Assembly (NCBI GenBank): GCA_039105265.1
Contig: JAPFFF010000147.1
Span: forward strand, 1 to 38,046
DNA: 38,046 nucleotides
From: Tritrichomonas musculus
Taxonomy: Eukaryota > Parabasalia > Tritrichomonadida > Tritrichomonadidae
Direction of reading: 5' to 3'
The position numbers and the translations under genes are program-made. Below the pieces are notes generated by a model, which saw only the letters and a program-made list of their open reading frames with translations, had not been told where the DNA came from and ran no database searches. Positions 25,233-34,336 of this stretch are shown in pieces. Numbering within the stretch: position 1 is the first letter of the stretch; the number at the start of each line of letters is the position of its first letter.

Positions 25233-25637
25233 ATTAATCCACTTTTTGAATGGTGTAATTATAAATAATGAGATTTTCAAAAACTCATATGTAGAATCAT
25301 TTTGAGGAACTAGTTTTAAAAATATATGTTATTCTCGTAGTCCCCAATTTAATTTTGTGTTTTATTTGAAACTTGAAATTTCAAGATATTAGATGGGGAT
25401 ATCATCTGAAATCAAAAATCGAAAAAGTTGTATCATTGAATTCGGGGTCTTGTGCTGATTAATAATATATCAATATTTTTTTCTAAATACCGCTCTAAAT
25501 GAAGAATCAAAAAAATCGGAAAAATCTAATAAATTGAATGTTCATTCAATTTTAAAAATTTATAATCAAAATAACAAGATGCCATTTTAAATTTAATTCA
25601 ATTTTTCAGATTCTGCAGAAATTCTTCACAATTGTCT

Positions 25638-25795
25638 CAGATTTATAAGAGGAATTTTAATTTGAATGGTCATTTAATTTTACAGATTTATAAGATGATT
25701 TTATTTTGAATAGTTATTCAAAAATACAGATTTATAAGATGATTTAATTTGAATAGTTATTCAATTTTACAGAAAATCAGATTTATAAAATAAAC
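25638..25795. repeat. degenerate tandem repeats of about 45-51 bp
   Basis: Four starts of the phrase CAGATTTATAAGATGATTT or close variants at 25638, 25683, 25727 and 25778, with TTTGAATAGTTATTCAA between them, itself a short inverted repeat (TTGAATA/TATTCAA type). Candidate iterons. Confidence 0.75.
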
Positions 25796-25806
25796 TAAAT
25801 AACGAA

Positions 25807-25826
25807 TAAAAAAAAATTTTTTTATA
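25807..25826. terminator. A9T7 tract past the polymerase stop
   Basis: The same 20-base string as at 8745-8764. Lies about 65 bp beyond the end of the polymerase gene in transcription direction. Confidence 0.5.
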
Positions 25827-25890
25827 ATTAATTTTGAAAACTTATTTTTATAAATAATTTTGAAGATGGGGTTTTTCTCCTACCTTCATT

Positions 25891-28800
25891 TTATTCAATA
25901 ATGTAATCGTTTGCTGTTAATCCATTAACGAAAGGAGCACAAGATTGATTTTCTAAAACAATCATTTTTGTATGTAAACCAGTTAACGCGTTCTTATTTA
26001 TTGTGAGTTTTGACATCTGATTTCCATTCATTTGTAAATTTATATTCTTCCCAATTTTGACAGATTGGTTTTCAATAATTGATTTATAATCAGATGATTT
26101 AATATCATTCTTTTTGAGTGAAACGCCTTTTAGTTTCATTGCCTTCACATTTTGATTTGAATTGAATATGGTATAGCATTTTGGACCTAATGCAATCATG
26201 TTTTCACCTGTTTTCTCAATAGCACAACCCAATATTTTTTTCTCATCCTCGATTGTTCCAATTGAAGGATTGGGCATAAATTCGTAAATATGTTTGTCAT
26301 AGAATTCTTTGTTTTTGATAACATGATTGAATAATTGAGTTGGTGGTTCATTCGGGTCACCTGATACAGCAACATAAAGACTATCTGTGTCAGATTCAAT
26401 ATAATGAATTTTATTCATGTCCAAGCATTTATTCATGAAATCGTAATAGAATGTGAGATAATAAAATTTGGCATTATCAAGCGTCCAAAGAGATTCTTGG
26501 ATGCAAGTTGTGCAATGATATGATTTAGGAGAATGTTGTATCATAAATGTGTTATCATTTAATTGAGCACCACCCATATAAGTTTGTGAGATAATTGATT
26601 GGTAAGCCTTATTCGCATCACAAATTTTGATTTTAGAGAACTTCTCAGTATTCATTCCATCATATCCATAAGAACCGTTCATACTGATTTTATAGAACTT
26701 CTCGTTACCATGTTCCTTTCCAGAGATGATATCCTGACGTTTTTTCATAAATTCATTAACAAATTGGTTGAATCCAGTGTGACATTCATATTGTGAAACA
26801 GATTTGACATCATCGATTACCAATCCATGGTCAAGAAGGAACCAAAGGTAATAATTTGAGAAAACCATGTATTCCCCATTTGTGTCAAGCAACATTGTTA
26901 ATTTACGTTCTTCCTTATCGATTGAATTTAAATTGTTTGATTTCATGTAATTGTACATGTATGAACCAATTGTTTCTTCATTATTTGTGATATTAATGTT
27001 TCGAAATACTGGTGGAAAATTAATGAAATAATTGATTTTTGATTTAGGACATGATAGTTTCACAACAGCATAGAAAACATAATTTGGTTTATTTGAAAAA
27101 CGTGATTTTGAAGTTATGATTTTCATACAACGTTCTCGAGATTGTTTATCCTTTGCTTCAATCCTTCGAATGAAAGCACCTGGCATGAACATAATTCCTC
27201 CATGGTACTTAATAAATGGATGTGGATTTGATGAAAATGATGAAGGATAAAGTGAATTGAAATCAATTCCAAGAATATGTGTTTGAACGTTATTTGTATC
27301 ATACGAGATTACCTTGTTATTAATTCCGTCGTAACGGAATTTGTTGATATGAGTTTCACCTTTGATGTTAACACGATGCATTACATTTGATAATCCACCA
27401 GCAATTGCATTTCGAATTGTATAATATTCATCTTCATTATTTATCAAAGTTGGAAGATGATGTAGTTTACAATATTTTTTTAATTGAATTCTTAATGCAG
27501 TTATTTTTGGGTCATCTCGTTTTCGAAGTTTATTACATTCAGCGCAAGCCAACAAACAATTTGAAAATTCATGTCCAATATCATTGTTAATTCTATCAAG
27601 AGTTGGTTTGTTTTGATATGTGAAATGCTCTTTACAAAGATGACATTTACCCTTAATTGAGTCATTGTAAAGTTTGAGAAATGCTTTGTAATCATTGGAC
27701 GAAACACATTTTGAAAGGTCTCTTTTAACAGGATGTGAGAGATTGTATCGTTCATCTTGTTTGTAATAATTTTCACATTTGAATTGCCACCATTTAGGGT
27801 TTGGCATGAATTCGTTGTATTTATGTATAGGATTATAATTTTCATGAGGATTGAAATCCTTGTATGCTAGAGCATATTTTATACAAGATGCATTCTTAGA
27901 TAATGAGAGATTGGATATCAAATCAACTTTGTATTGAGCATTGAGTTGAATTAAATTGTCAATTGGTTTAATCATCATTTCAACATCATTGTCATTATAA
28001 GCAAGCAAGTAATCCCATCGTGTTTTATAGTTTTTAGCATCTTCGAGATATATTTGGTAATCAGATTTTGAGAGTGGATTTTTTTGGTTGAGATAGCTGT
28101 CAAAGTCGTTGTATGAAAATGGTTCGGATTTAGATAATACTTCATTATAGTTTGATGAATTGACAGCCTCATATGGGAAAACACCTTTCACAGAATTAGT
28201 TTCACCACCAAAATCAATACCGAATTGTTTTAATGTACCTCCAGCAACAAATGATTGAGCATCAATAAATCGTAATTTTGTGGGAAGATGGTCTGAAACG
28301 AGAATGAATTGTTTTAATGAAGATATTGTTCCAATTAATGAATTTGATTCAACATGCCAGCTCACTTCGTTCCCTACAACTTCGTTGAAATGTGAGTAAT
28401 TAAGATATTTCTTGAACAAATTAGAATCAAATCTTGAAGAGTTAAATCCAAAAACGGTTATGGTATAAATATTTGTATCAATATCATAAATTTTATCAGC
28501 AGGTAGAAACGATTTGTCATAAACGATTTTATCATTCAGTACTTCCATCGATTGTTCGAACAACCATGAAATCCATTCTGGAATAAACTCTTCAGACTCT
28601 CTTAATGAGAAATGTTTTGTAATTAATCCTGAAGATAATTTAACACATGAAGCAACAGAAAGAGGTATTAAACGTGAATTGATTACAGTTGAATCAGAAA
28701 TCGATTTGTTAACTGATTGTTCCATCGTTTCAAAATCGTATGTCATATAATAAATGTTAGGTTTCCATTCTAAATCGTATGCCAAACAATATTCATAAAC

Positions 28801-30675
28801 TGGGTTATTTAAGATATGTGGACAGAATGGAAGTGGTTCCTTGTTTGGAATAAAGTTCTTCTTGAAGACACCATCACAATGTTTGACATGAGATTCAAAT
28901 CTAAACATATTTTTAGGTCCACGATGAGTGTATGAATGACATTTTGGACAAATATGTATTTGAGTTAGTTTTTCAGCATCTTTAATATACATAATATGAA
29001 TAATTTGGTCTTTCGAGAAAAGTAATGCAGAATGAGTTGGATAAGATTTATCGAAAAACCATTGTTCAGATAAGTCGTAATATGAAGAATTATCAGTTTT
29101 AGTGAACTCATAAATATTAATGTTGAGATGATATTTCTTAGACAATTCTTCCATTTGTTCCATTGTTACTCCTTTGAATTCTTTGAGAATCTTTAATCCT
29201 TGTTTTGGAATTTTGGTGTTATATTCAATGTTATGTTCTTTGAGAAGGATTTTTTTAGCAACCTTAGTTCTATCTTGTACTCGATATTTTTGAGTGTCTG
29301 CAAGTTTATGTATTTCAACATTATTTACAATTATGATATCACTCAAACAGATTGCAAGAAATCGATAGAAACATAATTTATCATCTTCATTGTCAGATAT
29401 AATAAAATCATTTTTGATGAATTCTTCTGGTAAATCTTTGATATGTCCAGTCACCTTTCGCATTCGTGAGACAGTAAATGAAACTGAACCAACGATTGTT
29501 AATTTAGTTGATGAAGATGTTGTTTCATATGAATGGAGATTTGATTCAATATACATTTTAACATAATCAAGGTCCTGAATTGAATTTACAATAATTGGAA
29601 TTGATTCTTTAAAGTTTCTCCATTTGATTTCACGAGCCTCATATTCATATTTATTTTCATCAGAATCTTCACCAAAATTAACTGTAGGAGATTCAAATAC
29701 ACCAGATAATTGGAAATGAATTTTGAATGGTTTTAGTTCTCTATCAAATACTTGTTGCAATGATTCGAAGATTTGATTTAATGATGAGATTTGATTGAAA
29801 TAATAAATAACAATTGGGGAGCCATTGTATTGTTTCTGAGCAATATTTGTTTCGGGATAGTTGTTATAATGTTTCCAAGCATTAACAGCCTTATCAAAAT
29901 CTTGTGGTTTATTAATCATAAGATAATCATTGTGTTTTGATTTAAATTTGTTATTGAATTTATCAAGATATTCATATAATTCTTCGTTTTCAGGAATGTA
30001 ATATTCAAGTAAATGGGATTTATCGTGAATTTCTTTTTGTTCAATTTTCTTGAGATTCTCTTCTTTATTATATTGTTTAATTAATTGAATTGCATTGTCA
30101 ACTGCTTCATTTGCACGTTTAATTGCATCTTCGATTTCATAATGTCGTTTAATTTTATTTTGCTCTTGTTCAAAGTATTCAACATCAGATTCATTTGGTT
30201 GTTCATCTTCATAAAATGATTCACGATTTGCAATATTATTGTTATAATTTTGTTCATTTCGTTGATTCTGATATTCTTGATTGATTTGAGATTGTTGTTC
30301 ATTAAAATAGTGAATATCAGATTCATTTGGTTGTTCATCATCATAAAATGATTCACGTTTTGATATATTTTCATAATTTCGTTCATAAGATTCATTTAAT
30401 AATTGTTTGTGACGTTCTTGTTCATGAATAATGAAGTTATCAAGACCTTCTTCAAATTCATTATCATCTTTAAAATCAGGATTAATTATTTCTTGAGCGT
30501 TATGTTGATTTAGATATGTATATAATGTTCTGATATTTCGTAATTTAGCACCTCCTCGATATCGACGAGTATCTGCAATTTCAAGATTTTCATTAAGTCC
30601 TTGATTAATATTATTAATAGATTCAACAATATCGTCATTAGTAAAATCAATAAATGAATTTTGGTTGAAAGCCAT
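25891..30675 (-). CDS. POLB: protein-primed family B DNA polymerase, 1594 aa
   Basis: Replicates the element using a terminal protein. Residues 1-250 are a charged N-terminal extension with two near-identical RESFY(D/E)DEQPNESD repeats (107 and 151). Around 434-548 is a region with LCFYRFLAICL and PTHSALLF that may be an OTU-like protease relic known from some Polinton polymerases (weak). A zinc motif CPKC...HVKHC is at 576-600. Exonuclease motifs: YDFETMEQ (646-653), FGFNSSRFDSNLF (742-754), YNDNDVEMM (893-901). An HNH-like zinc module, CHLC...LDRINND...CAECNKLRK, occupies 1011-1053 (27517-27645). Polymerase motifs: A, DFNSLYPSS (1138-1146); B, KISMNGSYG (1329-1337); C, ESDTDSLYV (1427-1435). 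Start ATG 30675 is preceded by T-tracts. Confidence 0.93.
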   Translation of the reverse strand: MAFNQNSFIDFTNDDIVESINNINQGLNENLEIADTRRYRGGAKLRNIRTLYTYLNQHNAQEIINPDFKDDNEFEEGLDNFIIHEQERHKQLLNESYERNYENISKRESFYDDEQPNESDIHYFNEQQSQINQEYQNQRNEQNYNNNIANRESFYEDEQPNESDVEYFEQEQNKIKRHYEIEDAIKRANEAVDNAIQLIKQYNKEENLKKIEQKEIHDKSHLLEYYIPENEELYEYLDKFNNKFKSKHNDYLMINKPQDFDKAVNAWKHYNNYPETNIAQKQYNGSPIVIYYFNQISSLNQIFESLQQVFDRELKPFKIHFQLSGVFESPTVNFGEDSDENKYEYEAREIKWRNFKESIPIIVNSIQDLDYVKMYIESNLHSYETTSSSTKLTIVGSVSFTVSRMRKVTGHIKDLPEEFIKNDFIISDNEDDKLCFYRFLAICLSDIIIVNNVEIHKLADTQKYRVQDRTKVAKKILLKEHNIEYNTKIPKQGLKILKEFKGVTMEQMEELSKKYHLNINIYEFTKTDNSSYYDLSEQWFFDKSYPTHSALLFSKDQIIHIMYIKDAEKLTQIHICPKCHSYTHRGPKNMFRFESHVKHCDGVFKKNFIPNKEPLPFCPHILNNPVYEYCLAYDLEWKPNIYYMTYDFETMEQSVNKSISDSTVINSRLIPLSVASCVKLSSGLITKHFSLRESEEFIPEWISWLFEQSMEVLNDKIVYDKSFLPADKIYDIDTNIYTITVFGFNSSRFDSNLFKKYLNYSHFNEVVGNEVSWHVESNSLIGTISSLKQFILVSDHLPTKLRFIDAQSFVAGGTLKQFGIDFGGETNSVKGVFPYEAVNSSNYNEVLSKSEPFSYNDFDSYLNQKNPLSKSDYQIYLEDAKNYKTRWDYLLAYNDNDVEMMIKPIDNLIQLNAQYKVDLISNLSLSKNASCIKYALAYKDFNPHENYNPIHKYNEFMPNPKWWQFKCENYYKQDERYNLSHPVKRDLSKCVSSNDYKAFLKLYNDSIKGKCHLCKEHFTYQNKPTLDRINNDIGHEFSNCLLACAECNKLRKRDDPKITALRIQLKKYCKLHHLPTLINNEDEYYTIRNAIAGGLSNVMHRVNIKGETHINKFRYDGINNKVISYDTNNVQTHILGIDFNSLYPSSFSSNPHPFIKYHGGIMFMPGAFIRRIEAKDKQSRERCMKIITSKSRFSNKPNYVFYAVVKLSCPKSKINYFINFPPVFRNINITNNEETIGSYMYNYMKSNNLNSIDKEERKLTMLLDTNGEYMVFSNYYLWFLLDHGLVIDDVKSVSQYECHTGFNQFVNEFMKKRQDIISGKEHGNEKFYKISMNGSYGYDGMNTEKFSKIKICDANKAYQSIISQTYMGGAQLNDNTFMIQHSPKSYHCTTCIQESLWTLDNAKFYYLTFYYDFMNKCLDMNKIHYIESDTDSLYVAVSGDPNEPPTQLFNHVIKNKEFYDKHIYEFMPNPSIGTIEDEKKILGCAIEKTGENMIALGPKCYTIFNSNQNVKAMKLKGVSLKKNDIKSSDYKSIIENQSVKIGKNINLQMNGNQMSKLTINKNALTGLHTKMIVLENQSCAPFVNGLTANDYIIE

Positions 30676-30716
30676 TTATCAAAAATAAAAATGTGGAAAA
30701 AAATTAGTTTGAAAAA

Positions 30717-31019
30717 TTAAAATTTTATAACTTGTTCTCAGGTTCATCCTGGAGCCCTTATTTAAAATCAAGCTTCGCTTGACTGTGGCGTAAAGCGCCG
30801 AAATTAAATCCCGAATTAACTTTGGAATTAATTTTAAAATGAGTGTTTAGCGCTTTATGACAGGCCTTGTTCTACAACAGATTATGGAGGCTAATTAAAA
30901 TTTAAACCCTGTGGATAAGTTTTTCGTTAATTTTCAAAATGAGGTTTTGAGCTTGGTTCCTGGTATTGGGAGACCTAGAAAAATTATTCGACCACCAATA
31001 CGCACATACATATACTACT
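30717..31019 (-). repeat. right terminal inverted repeat of the Maverick
   Basis: 303 bp, reverse complement of 8039-8306 with scattered substitutions plus a 35-bp insertion containing a double hairpin (30769-30799). Ends CATATACTACT immediately before TTTAAG. Confidence 0.93.
30769..30799 (-). repeat. double hairpin present only in the right Maverick repeat
   Basis: CAAGC (30769-30773) pairs with GCTTG (30777-30781) over a TTC loop; GGCG (30787-30790) pairs with CGCC (30796-30799) over five bases. The surrounding inverted repeat matches the left copy on both sides, which lacks these 35 bp. Confidence 0.85.
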
Positions 31020-31025
31020 TTTAAG
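31020..31025. repeat. right 6-bp target-site duplication of the Maverick
   Basis: TTTAAG directly after the last base of the Maverick, identical to 8033-8038. Confidence 0.92.
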
Positions 31026-31168
31026 AAATAATGAATATTAATGTCAATTTTTTCATGTGATAATAAAATTTTGACTATTTCAAGTTCTTCTTTTTCGATT
31101 GCCAAACAAAGTGCAGTTTTATCAAATCGTGATATAATTTTATTCCAAAATTGAATATCGAATGACAT
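31026..31168 (-). pseudogene. ankyrin-repeat coding fragment cut by the Maverick
   Basis: The minus strand from ATG 31168 reads one good ankyrin unit: FDKTALCLAIEKEELEIVKILLSHEKIDI. The frame then runs into the Maverick end. Ankyrin repeats mediate protein contacts; this style of unit is abundant in T. vaginalis. It is probably part of the outer element's own transcription unit, since an ankyrin-like stretch also begins the MULE frame across the Maverick. Whether the outer frames were once continuous is unproven. Confidence 0.75.
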
Positions 31169-31266
31169 TGAAGAATTTGACTTTAAATTTCATTGAAGGA
31201 TGTAATTATGAATTAAATTGAATAGTTTGTTTTGTAATTACGTTAAAAGTTTTGATGTTCTATTCT

Positions 31267-31382
31267 ATATATAACATTTAATTAAAATATTATAAATATT
31301 AGGATCAATTTTATCATTTGATATCAAGAGTTTGACTATTTCAATATTTCCTTTTTCAACCGCCAAATATAATGCGCTGATA
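31267..31382 (-). pseudogene. degenerate ankyrin repeat
   Basis: Between the two ankyrin frames the minus strand encodes ALYLAVEKGNIEIVKLLISN followed by DKIDPNIYN, one more clear ankyrin unit, with stops and frame changes around it. It shows that 31026-32688 was one longer ankyrin-repeat gene now decayed in its 3' half. The remainder of 31169-31476 shows nothing else. Confidence 0.7.
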
Positions 31383-31476
31383 TAATTTTAAATAGGAACT
31401 TCATTAAAATACTTTTTTGAATTTTATCAAATCATTTATATTCGAACGCCTTCGAAAAGCTTGATTTGAAATATTA

Positions 31477-32688
31477 TTAAAATATTTTTGTTTGTAATGA
31501 CATTAATTTTTTGGGTAAAGAAATTGTACTCTTTATAAAATTGATCAAAATTATTTTATTTATGTCAATACTTTTGTTTTTTAAAAGAAATTCAACGAGA
31601 TAATAGTAATCATATTTACATAAAGTTAAAAAATTAGATTCATTAATGATATCTCTTTCAATAAAAGCAAAATTATAATATTTTAAAAGTTGCATGTGAA
31701 TATTTTTTAAAACATTATCTGTAAATATGTAATTGTTAGCAATGTAATGTGCCAATTCATTGTGATGACATTTAATGGATTCAATAAAACAAAATTTGTA
31801 ATCTTTTCCTTTTGGTTCAATTTTGTTTTCTTCAAGATTTCGAACTATTTCATCATTTTGCCCATGAATTGCATAATCCCATATTGAAGAGTTCAATTCA
31901 GCTTCATCATTTTGCAAATATTCAAAAATTTTTATTGATCCAAAAAATGCTGCATAGTTTATTAATGAAATACCAGAACTAATACCATTTGAATTAATTT
32001 TTTTTTGTATCAAAAAAGAATTTGTTTCATAAATCGATGGTTCTATTATTGAATTCACCGAGATTCTATTCTGCATAATGTACTCTATAAATTCATTAAC
32101 TAAATCATCTCTAATAAGTTTGCAAACTAAAGCATCATTTTCACCAATTATTCGATTCTCGTAAAAATTTTCTGGCAATTCATTTTTCAATTCTTGAATC
32201 CATTTACTTCCTATAAATCTGGAAGGCGATTTTTCATTGATGAAATCTCGAATTTCTGGTAAGAAATATTGCAAATAATCAGCTTTTATATATTTATTTG
32301 AATCAAATTCTTTTGTGATTGTGTGAATTATATTTTCATCAATCGTCATTATTTTTTCTTCGATTAGAAATAAGACAATCCTTTTATTGCTTTTAAAAAT
32401 ATTGAAAATTTCATAATTTGAAAAATTTTTTATTAAATCATTTTTAAAAAGTAGTAAAATTTGTTCAATTTTGTAGTAAAAATTGCGTAAATGTGAATGA
32501 TTATTTGCTATTTTAATTATTAAGCGCATAAATAACTTCAATTTTTGATAATCTTCATGAATATTTTGATTATCACAAAAATCAATAATATTTTGGAGTT
32601 TTTCTTCTATTTCAATTTCCTCTTCTAAAAATGATAAAATATTGTTTTGATTTGTTTTCATTTTGTCCAAATAATCTTTAATACTCAT
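31477..32688 (-). CDS. ankyrin-repeat protein with DUF3447-like N-terminal region, about 403 aa, probably 3'-truncated
   Basis: I chose ATG 32688 (MSIKDYLDKMKTNQNNIL); the frame is open for ten more codons from a TTG. The helical N-terminal part (IIDFCDNQNIHEDYQKLKLF and IFKSNKRIVLFLIEEKI) resembles DUF3447-containing trichomonad ankyrin proteins, followed by diverged ankyrin units such as SLINYAAFFGSIKIFEYLQN and FLTLCKYDYYYLVEFLLKN. The frame ends after LMSLQTKIF, but ankyrin units resume in decayed form at 31382-31026. It lies 84 bp inside the right 801-bp repeat and points toward the transposase, so its promoter must lie in or next to that repeat. Probably captured host-type cargo of the MULE or the N-terminal part of an ankyrin-transposase unit. 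Confidence 0.7.
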   Translation of the reverse strand: MSIKDYLDKMKTNQNNILSFLEEEIEIEEKLQNIIDFCDNQNIHEDYQKLKLFMRLIIKIANNHSHLRNFYYKIEQILLLFKNDLIKNFSNYEIFNIFKSNKRIVLFLIEEKIMTIDENIIHTITKEFDSNKYIKADYLQYFLPEIRDFINEKSPSRFIGSKWIQELKNELPENFYENRIIGENDALVCKLIRDDLVNEFIEYIMQNRISVNSIIEPSIYETNSFLIQKKINSNGISSGISLINYAAFFGSIKIFEYLQNDEAELNSSIWDYAIHGQNDEIVRNLEENKIEPKGKDYKFCFIESIKCHHNELAHYIANNYIFTDNVLKNIHMQLLKYYNFAFIERDIINESNFLTLCKYDYYYLVEFLLKNKSIDINKIILINFIKSTISLPKKLMSLQTKIF

Positions 32689-32771
32689 TCTTTGTTTTGA
32701 AATATTTTTTATGTTCAATTATTTGACCATTTTGAGAAAATTCAGAGGAATAAAACGGTAGAAAAGTGAGT

Positions 32772-33572
32772 TCTTGAAAAATTTAATTTTTATCTTCATA
32801 TATTAAGTTAAACAATATTTTACAGATATCCTGTACTTTATTCAGATATATATTATGTGTATATTTATATTTGATATTTCTAATATTAAAATATAATTAA
32901 AATCAAGCGTCTCAATAGCCTCGTTTTTAAAAATGAAAAATGATTTTTTTCAAAAATTAAGATTTTTAAATAGAAATTTCTAAATGAAAATTATGCTATT
33001 GAAGATTAAATTGATATATTCATTCGTTTAAACACATAAAATTTGAAGGTTGCCAAATATGATATTTTTTATCTGCTTTTTCAAGTTAAATAGAAATCAG
33101 CTTATTTAAGAATTCATACCAAGCATGACTTAATGGTATTTAAAAAATATCAAAATTTTAAAAATTTAATGGTAAAAAGTTTGTTGAAAAATTGAGAGCT
33201 AGCTAAAAATAGAGTCGGAGTGGTTTTACCGTAGATAATTCATTTATGGAATATTGGTGAGAATAAGAAATAATAGATGAGATAGGTGAGAATAAGAAAT
33301 AATAAATGAGATAGGTGAGAATAAGAAATAATAGATGAGATAGGTGAGAATGAGAAATAATAGATGAGAAAAATGATGATATATAATATTAAATGGCAAG
33401 GGGAAAAAAGAAAAAAATAATACTTATTAAAATTATCATTTAATCTGTAATTAATATTTACAAATTCAGAGCAACCAAAAAGAAGAAAATCTTATAAAAA
33501 TCTTAAAATATAAATATATTTCAAAAAAAAATTAATAATTATGCGTAAAATCAAGTAAATGCTTAACAGCCG
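32772..33572 (-). repeat. right terminal inverted repeat of the outer element (801 bp)
   Basis: Exact reverse complement of 1-801 in every block compared, including the four 29-bp tandem units (33254-33369). The sequence right after it, TTTACAATTAGTTTACAATT, contains a short direct repeat that cannot be tested as target duplication without the left flank. Confidence 0.95.
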
Positions 33573-34336
33573 TTTACAATTAGTTTACAATTTTATACAA
33601 ACCTTGATTTTTCTTTCACTAAAAGAGAAAAAAACAATATTACTAATATAATTTAAAACACTAATTTATGTAGAATAATCTAATGCACTTGTATCTTTGT
33701 TTTTTTTACATAAGTTTTATAACATTCATGAGAATTTGCATATTAATAAATTGCTTTATTCAAAATATAAAAACGTAAATATACGTAAAAAATGATGGAG
33801 AATATTATGTGAGATGGTAGAGATTTTTTATTTAAGCATATTGGTGATTAATCTGAATATCATGAAAAAAGCATTGATTTCTAAAATTGCGTTTTTGCTT
33901 ATGATATTATGAAGCCTTGCATAAAATTTGGTGCTCTACAATGCCAGTATGCTATTTTTTTCCCCCTATTGATGCTAAAAATAATTTAATTTAATATGTT
34001 TCCTAAAAATGGTATTTAACAGTGAAAATTATACTAATATAAACTTTATCAATTGCTGATAAATATATGTTTCTTTGGGATTTTTCTTGCTTAAATGCTG
34101 CGGCACTTCACATTTTTTTCTTACTTTTGTGATATGAACTTTGAAAAAAACTCACCTTGGAATTTTTTTTTAAAAAAAAACTCACCTTCAAAATTTTTTT
34201 TTTTAAAAAACTCACTTGTGATGTGAAAAAAGTTTTAAAAATTAAATTGTCCCCTAAATTGATGATAAAATGAATTTAGTAAATATTAATTTTTTTATAT
34301 ACAGGTTTAGATATTTTAAAATTTTAAAATTTTTTC
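33573..34336. other. AT-rich flank without a gene
   Basis: Outside the outer element. No reading frame of note. At 34141-34220 there are three 30-bp tandem units built of an A-tract, CTCACCTT and a T-tract. Nothing else recognised. Confidence 0.6.

Larger units (their letters stand above)
25181..25890. other. 710-bp intergenic region between polymerase and KilA-N genes
   Basis: The longest gene-free stretch of the Maverick. It holds the second leader copy (25190-25232), an AT-rich central part with no frame, degenerate tandem repeats at 25638-25795 and the A9T7 tract 25807-25826 near the polymerase stop. It could hold regulatory or replication signals. Confidence 0.65.
8039..31019. mobile_element. 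Maverick/Polinton, 22,981 bp, looks whole
   Basis: A self-synthesising virus-like DNA transposon bounded by inverted repeats that start AG and end CT, flanked by the 6-bp duplication TTTAAG. It carries the Polinton core set: protein-primed PolB (25891-30675), rve integrase (15825-17231), packaging ATPase (22072-22986) and a double-jelly-roll major capsid protein (17901-19931), plus about fifteen accessory genes. All core frames are long and open and both ends and the duplication are intact. An adenovirus-type protease was not recognised. The inverted repeats differ at roughly 3% of aligned positions plus one 35-bp insertion; since repeats can diverge before transposition, this is only a loose age guide. 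Confidence 0.95.
1..33572. mobile_element. MULE (Mutator-like DNA transposon) carrying ankyrin and fibre-like genes, with a nested Maverick
   Basis: The outer boundary is set by inverted repeats 1-801 and 32772-33572 that read identically when one is reverse-complemented. The only full-size transposase gene between these repeats and outside the nested Maverick is a MULE-type DDE/SWIM protein (5804-7993), and long inverted repeats are usual for Mutator elements. Without the 23-kb Maverick the element would be about 10.6 kb. The window opens exactly at the first base of the left repeat, so a target-site duplication (typically 8-11 bp for MULEs) cannot be tested and the repeats might extend further. 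Cargo: two overlapping fibre-like genes, a mariner remnant and ankyrin coding DNA. That the repeats belong to the MULE rather than to another element is inference from content. Confidence 0.72.

Noticed and set aside
8039-31019. Adenovirus-type cysteine protease gene in the Maverick
   Set aside because: No frame shows the expected His...Asp/Glu...Gln...Cys order by eye; a structure-level search would be needed to exclude a diverged one.
33573-33595. TTTACA direct repeat just outside the right 801-bp repeat as target-site duplication
   Set aside because: The left flank is not in the window, so it cannot be compared.
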